From: Clostridiales bacterium
Lineage (GTDB): Bacteria; Bacillota; Clostridia; Saccharofermentanales; Saccharofermentanaceae
DNA: 64,000 nucleotides
Direction: 5' to 3'
Assembly (NCBI GenBank): GCA_017940895.1
Contig: JAGAXM010000015.1
Span: forward strand, 29,381 to 93,380
Part shown: positions 45,041 through 54,058 of the stretch, one piece after another
How positions within the stretch are numbered: the stretch's first letter is position 1
Layout: every line of letters starts with the position of its first letter
The notes under the pieces: generated by a model
The model's input: only the letters and a program-made list of their open reading frames with translations
Told to the model about the DNA's origin: nothing
The model's database searches: none
Program-made: the position numbers and the translations under genes

Positions 45041-45469
45041 TTAGTCTCTTGTTACAACGATACCCATGGATCTTGCTGTACCTGCTACCATCTCGGCACA
45101 GGACTCAATAGAAGAAGCGTTGGTATCGACCATCTTGATAGCTGCAATCTTCTTGCACTCTTCGAAAGAGATTGTAGCAACCTTCTGTGTGTTAGGCTTA
45201 CCTGAAGCACTCTCAATGTTGCAGGTCTTCTTAAGAAGTACCGGCACCGGAGGAGTCTTCGTAATGAAAGTAAAGGAACGGTCAGCATATACTGTAATGA
45301 TTACAGGAATGATGAGTCCGGCATCCTTAGCTGTTCTCTCATTAAACTCTTTTACGAACTGCGCGATGTTGATACCGTGCTGTCCAAGAGCTGGTCCTAC
45401 CGGCGGCGCGGGTGTAGCTTTGCCTGCAGGAATCTGAAGTTTTACATAACCTGCAATTTTCTTAGCCAT
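45041..45469 (-). CDS. rplK: 50S ribosomal protein L11
   Basis: 142 residues from the ATG at 45469 ([12 protein letters not shown]), preferred over a GTG 9 bases upstream because of the GGGAGG spacing. Stalk-base protein that senses uncharged tRNA with Rel[24 protein letters not shown] is canonical. Confidence 0.97.
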   Translation of the reverse strand: MAKKIAGYVKLQIPAGKATPAPPVGPALGQHGINIAQFVKEFNERTAKDAGLIIPVIITVYADRSFTFITKTPPVPVLLKKTCNIESASGKPNTQKVATISFEECKKIAAIKMVDTNASSIESCAEMVAGTARSMGIVVTRD

Positions 45470-45499
45470 AACGGCCACCTCCCAAAATTAGTTTTATTT

Positions 45500-45523
45500 A
45501 CTGTGCGGAGAACCGCTTACAGT
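45500..45523 (-). promoter_or_regulatory. Hairpin in the nusG-rplK gap (possible L1 control site)
   Basis: Minus strand ACTGT-AA-GCGG pairs with CCGC-ACAGT over TTCT, within 31 bases of the rplK start. In E. coli, L1 represses from a site just before rplK; here only the position and a bulged hairpin are seen. Confidence 0.35.
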
Positions 45524-45525
45524 CT

Positions 45526-46101
45526 TTAGATCTTCTCGACCTGTGTGAAGTCGAGGTAAACAGGTGTCTCACGACCGAACATCGTAAGCTTAACCTTAAC
45601 CTGCTGCTTCTCGTTGTTCATCTCTTCGACGACGCAGATGGAATCAGCAAACGGTCCGCTGATTACGCGGATTGTGCTTCCGACATCGTAATCAACCTCA
45701 GGTACCCAGTCAGTATCGATTCCCATTGCAACCAGATCACTGTCTGCGATAGGAAGGGGCTTATTGGGGTTTGTTGATACGAATCCCGTAACACCTCTTG
45801 TGTTTCTGATAAGGTACCAAAGTTCCTTATCAGCTGTTGACGGCTCTTCGTCCTTACCGAGTGTATCGAATCCGCTTACGAACTTGATGAAGACGTAACC
45901 CGGATACTTCTTACGCTTGATAGGCTTCTTCTTACCGTCCTTGATCTCGATGATATCTTCCGTAGGAATGAAGATGTCCTGGATGATATCCTGCATTCCT
46001 CTGTTGGCGATAGTCTTCTCGAGAAGTGTCTTAACCTTGTTCTCGTAGCCGGAATAAGTGTGAACTACGTACCACTTGGCTTCTTTGTTCTCGTCAGCCA
46101 T
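45526..46101 (-). CDS. nusG: Transcription termination/antitermination factor NusG
   Basis: 191 residues from the ATG at 46101; one base separates it from the secE stop. The NGN domain has KWYVVHTYSGYENKVKTLLEK and YPGYVFIKF; the C-terminal KOW domain (IRVISGPFADSICVVEEMN) binds S10 or Rho. Standard Firmicutes length. Confidence 0.97.
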   Translation of the reverse strand: MADENKEAKWYVVHTYSGYENKVKTLLEKTIANRGMQDIIQDIFIPTEDIIEIKDGKKKPIKRKKYPGYVFIKFVSGFDTLGKDEEPSTADKELWYLIRNTRGVTGFVSTNPNKPLPIADSDLVAMGIDTDWVPEVDYDVGSTIRVISGPFADSICVVEEMNNEKQQVKVKLTMFGRETPVYLDFTQVEKI

Positions 46102-46102
46102 A

Positions 46103-46483
46103 TCAGCCCTCACTTTCAGCAGCAGTCTCCGCTGTCTCAGCGACCTCAGTCTCAGAAGCAGCCTCTGTCTCGGAAACAGCTTCAGTCTCAGCAGCTGTCT
46201 CTTCGATCGTGACAGCCTCTGTTACAGCCGTAACCTCTGTGGAAACAGTTGCAGTAGGCTCAACCTCATCGTAGAAGTTGATCTTATCGAGCACCCAGCG
46301 TCCGCCCAAAGAGATAAAACTCAGTAAGACTGCAAAGAATGCGATAACTGCAAGTACTACGGCAGATGTATTCTTAAGCTTCTCCTTGGAAGGCCAGGTA
46401 GACTTACGAAGCTCCTGACGAACTTCCTTGTAAACCTGAGCAATCTTCTGGAAGACATTCTTATTCTTTGACTTGTCAGCCAT
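46103..46483 (-). CDS. secE: Preprotein translocase subunit SecE with a low-complexity acidic tail
   Basis: 126 residues, twice the usual Gram-positive size (about 60). Residues 10-75 are a normal SecE: amphipathic KEVRQELRKSTWPSKEKL followed by one membrane helix (VVLAVIAFFAVLLSFISLG). After a short WVLDKINFYDEVEP segment, about 50 residues consist almost only of Thr, Glu, Ala, Val and Ser. With the SecE topology the tail would lie outside the membrane. Placement between rpmG (1-bp overlap) and nusG is standard, so the gene identity is secure. Confidence 0.95.
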   Translation of the reverse strand: MADKSKNKNVFQKIAQVYKEVRQELRKSTWPSKEKLKNTSAVVLAVIAFFAVLLSFISLGGRWVLDKINFYDEVEPTATVSTEVTAVTEAVTIEETAAETEAVSETEAASETEVAETAETAAESEG

Positions 46484-46647
46484 TACTTGGTCTCCTTGTG
46501 TACCGTATGCTTACGGCAGAAAGGGCAATACTTCTTGAGCTCGAGTCTCTCTGTAGTATTCTTCTTATTCTTATATGTCTGATAATTTCTTCTCTTGCAC
46601 TCTTCACAAGCGAGTGTGAGCTTATCTCTGACATCAGCCTTAGCCAT
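46483..46647 (-). CDS. rpmG: 50S ribosomal protein L33 (zinc type)
   Basis: 54 residues: [20 protein letters not shown] start, [24 protein letters not shown]. Two CxxC pairs form the zinc ribbon (C+ type). The TAA stop shares a base with the secE ATG (TAATG). An AGGAG site precedes the ATG at 46647. Too short for a 60-residue cut-off. Confidence 0.96.
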   Translation of the reverse strand: MAKADVRDKLTLACEECKRRNYQTYKNKKNTTERLELKKYCPFCRKHTVHKETK

Positions 46648-46677
46648 ATACTAGCTCCTCCGTTTTTCTACACAATA

Positions 46678-46700
46678 AAAAAAGACCTTACGGCTTTTTT
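46678..46700 (-). terminator. Hairpin between hisE and rpmG (his terminator / rpmG 5' hairpin)
   Basis: Minus strand AAAAAAGCC-GTAA-GG(T)CTTTTTTT: a stem with one bulge, a GNRA-type GTAA loop and a T run. It lies after hisE and directly after the rpmG promoter, so it can end his transcripts while rpmG transcripts begin at its base. Confidence 0.6.
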
Positions 46701-46708
46701 GCTCGACA

Positions 46709-46738
46709 ATTGTATCACGGCCTATTTACTTGTGTCAA
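46709..46738 (-). promoter_or_regulatory. Promoter of the rpmG-secE-nusG-rplKAJL cluster
   Basis: Minus strand TTGACA (46733-46738), 18-bp spacer, TACAAT (46709-46714); predicted start near 46702. Confidence 0.75.
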
Positions 46739-46782
46739 CGAGAAATTACCGTGAATTTCCGAGCTTTTGGAAAGAAGAGGCA

Positions 46783-47061
46783 TCAGCTTCTTCTGCCACG
46801 AAGCTCCTTCTCGATATCCTCAGGGGTGATACCCATATCCACCATGAGAACGAGCATGTGATAGATAACGTCGGATATCTCCTCGACAACCTCAGTCTTG
46901 GATCTCTTTGCTGCTGCGATGGCTGTCTCGACTGCCTCTTCGCCCAGCTTCTTGGCGATCTTCTCCGTTCCTGCCTCGAGCAGATAGTTAGTGTATGAAC
47001 CCTCCTGAGGGTCCTTCTGTCTGTTTACAACAACACTGTAAAGCTCACTTAAGATATCCAT
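46783..47061 (-). CDS. hisE: Phosphoribosyl-ATP pyrophosphatase
   Basis: 92 residues. Step 2 of histidine synthesis, removing pyrophosphate from PR-ATP. SYTNYLLEAGTEKIAKKLGEEAVETAIAA and EEISDVIYHMLVLM hold the Glu/Asp metal site. In many bacteria this domain is fused to HisI; here it is a separate last gene, while HisI is fused to HisF. Confidence 0.94.
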   Translation of the reverse strand: MDILSELYSVVVNRQKDPQEGSYTNYLLEAGTEKIAKKLGEEAVETAIAAAKRSKTEVVEEISDVIYHMLVLMVDMGITPEDIEKELRGRRS

Positions 47062-47081
47062 TTCTTATCTCCTTATAATAA

Positions 47082-48212
47082 TCATTCTTTCTTATCAAGA
47101 TCCCACTTCTCGAGAGGAGTGTAAAAACAGGACCTGTTTCCCGTGTGGCATGCAGCTCCGGTCTGATCGATCTTATAAAGGAGCGTGTCCTTATCACAGT
47201 CGATCGCACAGGAGATTACCTTCTGGATGTGACCCGAAGTCTCGCCCTTCTTCCACAGGGTGTTCCTGGAACGGGAATAATAATGCATATATCCTGTCTC
47301 ACATGTAAGACGGAAAGCCTCGTAATTCATGTAAGCCATCATGAGCACTTCTTGCGTTTGGGCATCCTGGCATATCGCGGGAACCATGCCGTCGGAATTC
47401 TTCTTCATGTGTGCCCACATATCAAGCTCCTTGGGGATGCGTCTTACGGGAATACCTCTTCCCTCCAGATACTCCTTAAGGTCGCTTATCCTGATCTCAC
47501 CGAAATGGAACAGTGATGCCGCAAGCACAGCGTCTGCCTTGCCGTCAACGATACCGTCGTAGAAGTCCTCCATGGAGCCAGCTCCGCCGGAAGCGATCAC
47601 GGGAACCGATACGGCATCTGCGATCATGGCCGTGATCACGTTATCGAAGCCTGACTTGGTTCCGTCCTTATCCATACTTGTAAGAAGGATCTCGCCGGCC
47701 CCCAGGGAAACTACTTCCTTAGCCCACCACAGAGCATCGATGCCCGTGGGCTTCGTGCCGCCTGCGATCACTACTTCCCATCCTGAAGGAAACTTCTCTT
47801 CCTGCCCCTCACGGCGCTTAACGTCGATCGCAACTACTATGCACTGTGCACCGAAGATCTCGGACGCTTTCTTAACAAATGAAGGATCCTTAACGGCAGC
47901 TGAATTCAAAGACACCTTATCGGCACCTGCATTCAGGATCGCGCGGATATCTTCAACAGTACGTATACCGCCTCCGACAGTAAAAGGGATAAAGACCTCG
48001 TTTGCCACGCGCTCTACCATGTCGATGACCGTATCGCGCGCCTCGAGTGTAGCCGTAATATCAAGGAAGACCAATTCGTCTGCACCCGACAGGTTATACT
48101 CCTTCGCGCACTCGACAGGGTCACCCGCATCCCTTAAGGATACGAAGTTAACTCCCTTTACAACTCTGCCGTCCTTGACATCAAGGCACGGGATTATACG
48201 TTTTGTAAGCAT
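47082..48212 (-). CDS. hisF: Bifunctional HisF-HisI fusion: imidazole glycerol phosphate synthase cyclase subunit / phosphoribosyl-AMP cyclohydrolase
   Basis: 376 residues. Residues 1 to about 256 are a full HisF TIM barrel ([16 protein letters not shown] with catalytic Asp11, AIDVKRREG with the second Asp, [13 protein letters not shown]). Residues from about 263 are His[41 protein letters not shown] and the zinc Cys of [11 protein letters not shown]. It carries out step 3 and, with HisH, step 5 of the pathway. The frame is uninterrupted. Start overlaps hisA by 19 bp in another frame. Joining non-consecutive steps in one chain is unusual. Confidence 0.94.
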   Translation of the reverse strand: MLTKRIIPCLDVKDGRVVKGVNFVSLRDAGDPVECAKEYNLSGADELVFLDITATLEARDTVIDMVERVANEVFIPFTVGGGIRTVEDIRAILNAGADKVSLNSAAVKDPSFVKKASEIFGAQCIVVAIDVKRREGQEEKFPSGWEVVIAGGTKPTGIDALWWAKEVVSLGAGEILLTSMDKDGTKSGFDNVITAMIADAVSVPVIASGGAGSMEDFYDGIVDGKADAVLAASLFHFGEIRISDLKEYLEGRGIPVRRIPKELDMWAHMKKNSDGMVPAICQDAQTQEVLMMAYMNYEAFRLTCETGYMHYYSRSRNTLWKKGETSGHIQKVISCAIDCDKDTLLYKIDQTGAACHTGNRSCFYTPLEKWDLDKKE

Positions 48213-48907
48213 GCCTTAAGGTCTACCTTTCCTTCGTATATAGCCTTGCCGACGATAACGCCTGCGCAGCCGGAGGTCTTAACATTCATAATATCTTCGT
48301 TCGAACCGATGCCGCCCGATGCGATGACATCGAGACCTGTCTTGTCGACCATCTGCTTCGTGGATTCGACTGCGGGACCCGTGAGCATTCCGTCTCTCTC
48401 GATATCCGTGAATACGACAGTCTTCGCGCCGATCGACTTCATGATAAGTCCGAACTCTACAGCATCGATACCCGATCCTGCTGTCCAGCCGTCTACTGCG
48501 ACTTCGCCGTCCTTGGCATCGATACCGATTGCGATCTTCTCTTCATACATCTCGATGGCCTTCTCCGTGAACGCACGGTCCTTAACGGCCGCCGTTCCGA
48601 GAACGCATCTTGATACGCCGTAATCCTCGATCCATCTTCTCAATGTATCAATATTACGGATACCGCCGCCCGTATCTACCTTGAGACCTGTCTTCTCCGC
48701 GATCGCGCGGATGATCTCGTGGTTCGTGGGAACGCCCGACTTCGCTGCATCGAGATCAACGACATGGATCCACTCGGCACCTGCTTCTTTGAAAGCCCAA
48801 GCCTGCTCGAGCGGGTCGTCGTTATATACCGTGACCTTGTTGTAGTCACCTTTAAGAAGTCTTACGCACTTGCCTCCCAAGAGGTCTACTGCAGGGAGTA
48901 TTATCAC
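48194..48907 (-). CDS. hisA: ProFAR isomerase (HisA)
   Basis: 237 residues. TIM-barrel isomerase of step 4. [21 protein letters not shown] with catalytic Asp, and [15 protein letters not shown] with the second Asp, are present; both phosphate half-barrel motifs ([15 protein letters not shown]) are visible. Overlaps hisH by 4 bp. Confidence 0.95.
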   Translation of the reverse strand: MIILPAVDLLGGKCVRLLKGDYNKVTVYNDDPLEQAWAFKEAGAEWIHVVDLDAAKSGVPTNHEIIRAIAEKTGLKVDTGGGIRNIDTLRRWIEDYGVSRCVLGTAAVKDRAFTEKAIEMYEEKIAIGIDAKDGEVAVDGWTAGSGIDAVEFGLIMKSIGAKTVVFTDIERDGMLTGPAVESTKQMVDKTGLDVIASGGIGSNEDIMNVKTSGCAGVIVGKAIYEGKVDLKACLQNV

Positions 48908-49530
48908 TTCTTTATCCTCCTTGCGAATCTTTCGAGTATCTGAAGTCCCGCTTCACCGCTCTTCTCGGGGTGGAACTGTGTCGCGAAAATATTGCCGCGC
49001 TCGAGGGCACACACGTACTTAATACCGTACTCGGTGTAAGCCGCCGCATCAGCAGAATCTTCCGGATCACAGTAGAAAGAGTGTACGAAATAAACGTAAT
49101 CACCGTCACGCAGAAGGCTTCCCGTTACGTCCGTCAATTTGTTCCAACCGATCTGGGGGACCTTGAGCCCCTGCTCGACCGTCTTATCTGAAGGGAACTT
49201 CTTTACGCTTCCGGGTATGAGCCCCAAGCCCTTGATGTTGCCGTCGGGACCTGCTCCCTCCTCCGACTCGGACAGCATGAGCTGCATTCCGAGGCAGATA
49301 CCGAGCATAGGCTTACCCGATGCTGCGAATTCTTTTACGACAGCATCGAGGCCTTTAGCGCACAGTGCCTCCATTGCAGGCGCATACGCACCTACGCCGG
49401 GAAGGATAAGTGCGTCCGCACGTGCGATGACGGACGGGTCATCTGTGATGACGCACTCTCTGTGGATGTATTCGAGGGCTTTTCGCACAGAGGCGAGATT
49501 GCCCATCTTATAGTCAACTATGGCTATCAC
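48904..49530 (-). CDS. hisH: Imidazole glycerol phosphate synthase glutaminase subunit
   Basis: 208 residues. Class I amidotransferase giving ammonia to HisF. Nucleophile elbow GICLGMQ (Cys) and the His-Glu pair in TQFHPEKSG are intact; ILPGVGAYAPAM is the oxyanion-region motif. 6 bp after purC. Confidence 0.96.
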   Translation of the reverse strand: MIAIVDYKMGNLASVRKALEYIHRECVITDDPSVIARADALILPGVGAYAPAMEALCAKGLDAVVKEFAASGKPMLGICLGMQLMLSESEEGAGPDGNIKGLGLIPGSVKKFPSDKTVEQGLKVPQIGWNKLTDVTGSLLRDGDYVYFVHSFYCDPEDSADAAAYTEYGIKYVCALERGNIFATQFHPEKSGEAGLQILERFARRIKK

Positions 49531-49536
49531 TTATGA

Positions 49537-50418
49537 TCAGATTTCCTTGCCTGTAAGTCTTGAGTAGCACTCGCGGTACTTCTCGGCTGTCTTATTGATG
49601 ATCTCCTCGGGGAGAGTCGGAGCGGGATATGTCTTATCCCAGTCGAGTGTCTCGAGCCACTCTCTTAGGAACTGCTTGTCGAAGCTCTTCTGAGCGTGTC
49701 CGGGCTCGTAGTCGGCTGCATCCCAGAATCTTGAAGAGTCAGGTGTGAACATCTCGTCGCATACTGTAAGTACGCCGTCGATCTTACCGAACTCGAACTT
49801 GGTGTCAGCAAGGATCAGGCCCTTTGTGAGAGCGAACTCGGATACCTTGTTGTAAAGAGCGATGGATGCATCGCGAAGACCCTTGGCATCCTCTTCACCG
49901 ATCAGGTCAACGAGCTGCTCGTATGTGATGTTGATGTCGTGGCCGCTCTCTTCCTTTGTGGAAGGTGTGAACAAAGGCTCGGGGAGCTTGTCGCCCTGTA
50001 CCATGCCCTCAGGCATCTTGATGCCGCCGACAGTACCGTTAGCCTTGTACTCCTTAAGAGCAGAGCCCTCGAGGTAACCTCTTACAATACACTCTGCAGG
50101 AAGCATCTGTGCCTTCTTAACGAGCATGGATCTTCCCTCGAGCTCTTCCTTATACTTGTCGAAGCCCATAGGATACTTCGATACGTCTGTCGTGATGACA
50201 TGGTTCGGGATGATGTCCTTTGTAAAGTCGAACCAGAAAGCGGAGATCGACGAGAGAACCTTACCCTTGTCGGGGATCAGTTCGTCGAAGACTACATCAA
50301 AAGCCGAGATCCTGTCTGTAACGATAAGAAGAAGGCTGTCGCCCAAGTCATAGATGTTTCTTACCTTACCCTTGGCAAGCACCGGCTGCTCGATAAAATC
50401 AGTATCCTTAATAAGCAT
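49537..50418 (-). CDS. purC: SAICAR synthetase
   Basis: 293 residues. Joins CAIR and aspartate to form SAICAR in purine synthesis. KVRNIYDLGDSLLLIVTDRISAFD, ECIVRGYLEGSALKEY and the C-terminal WDKTYPAPTLPEEI match the longer PurC form (about 290-300 residues, as in yeast Ade1) rather than the 240-residue Bacillus form. It sits inside the his operon between hisB and hisH. AICAR, the HisHF by-product, is the next-but-one intermediate after PurC, linking both pathways. Confidence 0.94.
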   Translation of the reverse strand: MLIKDTDFIEQPVLAKGKVRNIYDLGDSLLLIVTDRISAFDVVFDELIPDKGKVLSSISAFWFDFTKDIIPNHVITTDVSKYPMGFDKYKEELEGRSMLVKKAQMLPAECIVRGYLEGSALKEYKANGTVGGIKMPEGMVQGDKLPEPLFTPSTKEESGHDINITYEQLVDLIGEEDAKGLRDASIALYNKVSEFALTKGLILADTKFEFGKIDGVLTVCDEMFTPDSSRFWDAADYEPGHAQKSFDKQFLREWLETLDWDKTYPAPTLPEEIINKTAEKYRECYSRLTGKEI

Positions 50419-50438
50419 ATTTATATTCCTCCGTAAAA

Positions 50439-51029
50439 TTATAAGCTTCCTTTGGTGGAGACGATCTGTCCTTCGAATCTCGGGTCGATCTCCGTTGCCT
50501 GTCTCAAAGCCCTTGCCAGAGCCTTGAACATGGCCTCTGCCTTGTGGTGATCATTCGTGCCGTACGGCGCACCGATGTGCAGAGTGATACCGGCATTATA
50601 CGCGAAAGATCTCATAAATTCCTCAACCAACTGAGTATCCATCTGACCCATCATGTCACCCTTGAACTCGCAGTTATAAACGATAAAGGGTCTGCCGGAG
50701 ATATCGATGACAGCCTCACCGAGCGCCTCGTCCATGGGGATCCTCGCTTGGCCGTAGCGGCGGATGCCGACCTTGTCGCCCAGAGCCTCGGATACAGCCT
50801 GCCCCAGAACAATGCCCGTATCCTCGACAGAGTGATGTGCATCGACCTCGAGGTCGCCCTTGCAGGAGATCTTCATGTCGATACCGGAGTGCTTGGACAA
50901 AGCCGTCAGCATGTGATCGAAGAATCCGATTCCTGTAGAGATCTCGCTCTCGCCATTGCCGTCAAGATTGATGATCACTTCAATGTCGGTCTCTTTTGTC
51001 TTTCTTGTGATCTCAGCTGTCCTTGGCAT
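50439..51029 (-). CDS. hisB: Imidazoleglycerol-phosphate dehydratase
   Basis: 196 residues from the ATG at 51029 with a GGAGGAGG site; a longer frame inside hisC is not used. Step 6. The manganese-binding HHSVEDTG and DHHKAEAMFKAL repeats are present. Monofunctional, without the phosphatase domain of enteric HisB. Its start overlaps hisC by 17 bp. Confidence 0.96.
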   Translation of the reverse strand: MPRTAEITRKTKETDIEVIINLDGNGESEISTGIGFFDHMLTALSKHSGIDMKISCKGDLEVDAHHSVEDTGIVLGQAVSEALGDKVGIRRYGQARIPMDEALGEAVIDISGRPFIVYNCEFKGDMMGQMDTQLVEEFMRSFAYNAGITLHIGAPYGTNDHHKAEAMFKALARALRQATEIDPRFEGQIVSTKGSL

Positions 51030-52113
51030 TTGACACCTCCTCCTTAACAGCGGCGATAAACTTCTCCATTTCCTCATCAGTACCTATCGTGATGCGGAGT
51101 CTGTCGTTTATCCCTTCTGTCTTGAAATACCTTACAAGTATACCCTTGCTTTTAAGATTTTTATATAAAGTTTCTGCATCGATGCCCTTCGGCGGCTTCG
51201 CGAAAAGGAAATTCGAGGAAGACTTCGGCATCGTGAAACCCAGCTCCTTCAAAGCAGCCTCTGTGTTCTTTCTGGTCGCGATGATCTTATCGATGCACTT
51301 TCTGTTATAAGCCGTATCCCTTATGGCAGCCGCAGCGATCATCTGTGCGAGTCTGTCCAAAGGATAGGAATTGAAAGAATCCTTAGCGCGGTTTAAGCCT
51401 TCGATAAGCTCCTCGGATGCGATCGCATAACCGACTCTTAGGCCTGCAAGGCTGTGTGACTTCGAGCATGTTCTTACGACTACAAGATTAGGACACTCGG
51501 GAAGGATGCTTACTGCCGTCTCATACGGATCGGAGAATGCAGCATAAGCCTCGTCGATAAGCACTACCGAATCGGGATTGCCCTGACAGATCCTCTTTAT
51601 GTCTTCGACGATTATCGAACGCGACGTCGGAGCATTCGGATTGGCAATTACGATACCGCAGTTGGGAGTCCCGATATAATCATCAGGATCAAGTCTGAAG
51701 TCTTCCTTCAGAGGGATCTTGATAGTACGGACATCATAGAACTTCGCGAACACGGGATAGAAGCTGTATGAGAACTCGGGGGTAAGCACGGGAAGCGCTG
51801 TCTCGTTCTCTTTCTCGAAAAAAGTCTGGAAGCAAAGTGCGAGCACTTCGTCGGAACCGTTGCCCGCGAACACCTGAGAAGGCTTAACGCCTTCCTTCTC
51901 CGCTACTGCTTCGAGAAGTTCTGTAGAGCTCGCGTTCGGATACAGTCTTAATTCGGCAACGTCGCATGTACGAAGTATGACCCTTGCCATCGGCGTAGGA
52001 GGGTAAGGATTCTCGTTCGTATTGAGCTTTATTACCTTCTCACCTTTCTTGGGCTGCTCGCCCGCGACATAAGGCTCTATCTCATTTATCTTCTTGTTCC
52101 AAAACTCACTCAT
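51013..52113 (-). CDS. hisC: Histidinol-phosphate aminotransferase
   Basis: 366 residues. PLP enzyme of step 7. NENPYPPTP at the N-terminus, GNGSDEVLALCFQTF, ANPNAPTSR and the PLP-Lys in RTCSKSHSLAGLRVGYA are clear. The histidinol-phosphate phosphatase that acts next is not encoded in this operon. Starts 1 bp after hisD. Confidence 0.95.
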   Translation of the reverse strand: MSEFWNKKINEIEPYVAGEQPKKGEKVIKLNTNENPYPPTPMARVILRTCDVAELRLYPNASSTELLEAVAEKEGVKPSQVFAGNGSDEVLALCFQTFFEKENETALPVLTPEFSYSFYPVFAKFYDVRTIKIPLKEDFRLDPDDYIGTPNCGIVIANPNAPTSRSIIVEDIKRICQGNPDSVVLIDEAYAAFSDPYETAVSILPECPNLVVVRTCSKSHSLAGLRVGYAIASEELIEGLNRAKDSFNSYPLDRLAQMIAAAAIRDTAYNRKCIDKIIATRKNTEAALKELGFTMPKSSSNFLFAKPPKGIDAETLYKNLKSKGILVRYFKTEGINDRLRITIGTDEEMEKFIAAVKEEVSNAKDS

Positions 52114-52114
52114 G

Positions 52115-53422
52115 TTATTCCTCGAATCTTGATTCTATGGAAGCGGCGTGACAGTCGAGACCTTCGCTTCTTGCAAACTTCGCCACGTCCTTATATACCT
52201 CTCTTAATGATTCCTCATTATAGTTTATTACACTCATCTTCTTATAGAAATCTCCCGTATTAAGAGGAGAGAAGAATCTTGCAGTACCGCTCGTGGGCAG
52301 TGTATGGTTCGGACCTGCGAAATAATCACCCAAAGGTTCCGGTGAGTAGTTACCCATGAATACCGCACCCGCATTATTAATCTTGTCGAGAGCTTCATCG
52401 GGATCTGCTACGCACAGCTCAAGGTGCTCGGGAGCAAGCTCCTCCGAGAAAGCGATCGCAGTATCAACCGAATCAACGCTTATGACGGAGCAGTAATTCT
52501 CCATGGAACCTTCAAGCTGAACCTGACGGTCAGCTGCATCTGATCTTCTGTCAGCTGCTTCCCAGATCTTACGTGCGAGATCATCTCCTACCGCAAGAAC
52601 GATCGCGGAAGCGAGCTTATCGTGCTCTGCCTGTGCGAGCATATCTGCAGCTACGAACTCGGGGTTGCTCGACTCATCTGCAATGATGATTACCTCGGAA
52701 GGACCTGCGAACATATCGATGTCGACCTGTCCGAATACCAGTCTTTTCGCAGTGTTTACGAAGATGTTGCCGGGACCGCAGATCTTATCTACCCTCGGGA
52801 TGGTAGCAGTGCCGTAAGCCATAGCCGCGATGGCCTGTGAGCCTCCGACCTTGTAGATCTCAGTCGCGCCTGCGATGTCTGCTGCCGCAAGGATAACGGG
52901 AGCGACTGTGCCGTCAGCTCTCGGCGGTGTGCAGAATACGATACGCGGAACACCTGCTACGGAAGCAGGGATAACATCCATGAGAACCGTCGACGGCAGC
53001 GGAGCCGTACCACCCGGAACATATACACCTGCGACCGTGATAGGACGGACACGCACACCAATCTTGGAGCCCTTGGCTGTATCCATCATGAAGCCCTCTT
53101 CCTTTTGCTGCTCGTGGAAGACTCTGATGTTCTCAGCGGCTGTCTTCATGATGCGGAGAAGCTCGGGATCTTCCTTCTCGAGAGAGGCGTATGCGTTCTT
53201 AATCTCATCAGCAGTAACTCGCATGGTCGCGGCAGTAAGCTCGGCCTTATCGAACTTCTTCGTGTACTCGAGTACCGCCTCGTCTCCTCTTGCTCTTATA
53301 TCATCGATAACACCCTGGACTGTCGTGATGACGGGACCCAGGTCCATCTTGCCTCTGGCGCCCAACTCATCGCATACTTCTTTAAGATTATCTTTTGTTC
53401 CGTTTACAAACTTACATTTCAT
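52115..53422 (-). CDS. hisD: Histidinol dehydrogenase
   Basis: 435 residues. Zinc-dependent, NAD-linked last two oxidation steps to histidine. [43 protein letters not shown] and [13 protein letters not shown] are conserved. Overlaps hisG by 4 bp. Confidence 0.96.
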   Translation of the reverse strand: MKCKFVNGTKDNLKEVCDELGARGKMDLGPVITTVQGVIDDIRARGDEAVLEYTKKFDKAELTAATMRVTADEIKNAYASLEKEDPELLRIMKTAAENIRVFHEQQKEEGFMMDTAKGSKIGVRVRPITVAGVYVPGGTAPLPSTVLMDVIPASVAGVPRIVFCTPPRADGTVAPVILAAADIAGATEIYKVGGSQAIAAMAYGTATIPRVDKICGPGNIFVNTAKRLVFGQVDIDMFAGPSEVIIIADESSNPEFVAADMLAQAEHDKLASAIVLAVGDDLARKIWEAADRRSDAADRQVQLEGSMENYCSVISVDSVDTAIAFSEELAPEHLELCVADPDEALDKINNAGAVFMGNYSPEPLGDYFAGPNHTLPTSGTARFFSPLNTGDFYKKMSVINYNEESLREVYKDVAKFARSEGLDCHAASIESRFEE

Positions 53423-54057
53423 AACAGTGCCACCTGTTCCTTGATCTTTTCTACCATCGGCTTGATCTCCGAAGACTTCATCTTCATGGATACGCGGTTA
53501 ACTACAACGCGCGCGGAGATGTCTGCCACAGTCTCGATAACGTCGAGACCGTTCTCCTTAAGTGTCCTTCCGGACTCTACAATATCTACTATACAGTCAG
53601 CAAGACCGATAAGGGGAGCAAGTTCGATGGAACCGTTGAGCTTGATGATTTCCACGCTCTCTTTCTTAACTCCTTCGAAGTAAGCTCTCGTGATATTCGG
53701 GTACTTCGTAGCGATCCTCTTGTTCGGGATCAGATCGAGCTTGCCGTCCTTAAGATCGACGGGACCTGCAACACACATACGGCACTTGCCGAAGCCCAGG
53801 TCCGCTACCTCATAAAGGTCTCTGCCCTCTTCGAGCAATGTGTCCTTTCCTACGAAGCCCAAGTCTGCCGCACCGTACTCAACGTAAGTCGGCACGTCAG
53901 CAGGCTTGGCCATGATGAATCTCAATCCTGCCTTCTCATCCTCGAGGATAAGCTTTCTGGACTCATCCTTGGCTGCAGTACAGTCGTAACCTGCGTTCTC
54001 GAGAAGCATTATCGCCTTCTCGGCAAGTCTTCCTTTAGATAAAGCAATCGTCAGCAT
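53419..54057 (-). CDS. hisG: ATP phosphoribosyltransferase, short form
   Basis: 212 residues. First committed step. [25 protein letters not shown] and [13 protein letters not shown] match the short HisG lacking the regulatory domain, which must pair with HisZ; hisZ lies 1 bp upstream. Feedback inhibition by histidine would act through HisZ. Confidence 0.95.
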   Translation of the reverse strand: MLTIALSKGRLAEKAIMLLENAGYDCTAAKDESRKLILEDEKAGLRFIMAKPADVPTYVEYGAADLGFVGKDTLLEEGRDLYEVADLGFGKCRMCVAGPVDLKDGKLDLIPNKRIATKYPNITRAYFEGVKKESVEIIKLNGSIELAPLIGLADCIVDIVESGRTLKENGLDVIETVADISARVVVNRVSMKMKSSEIKPMVEKIKEQVALL

Positions 54058-54058
54058 C

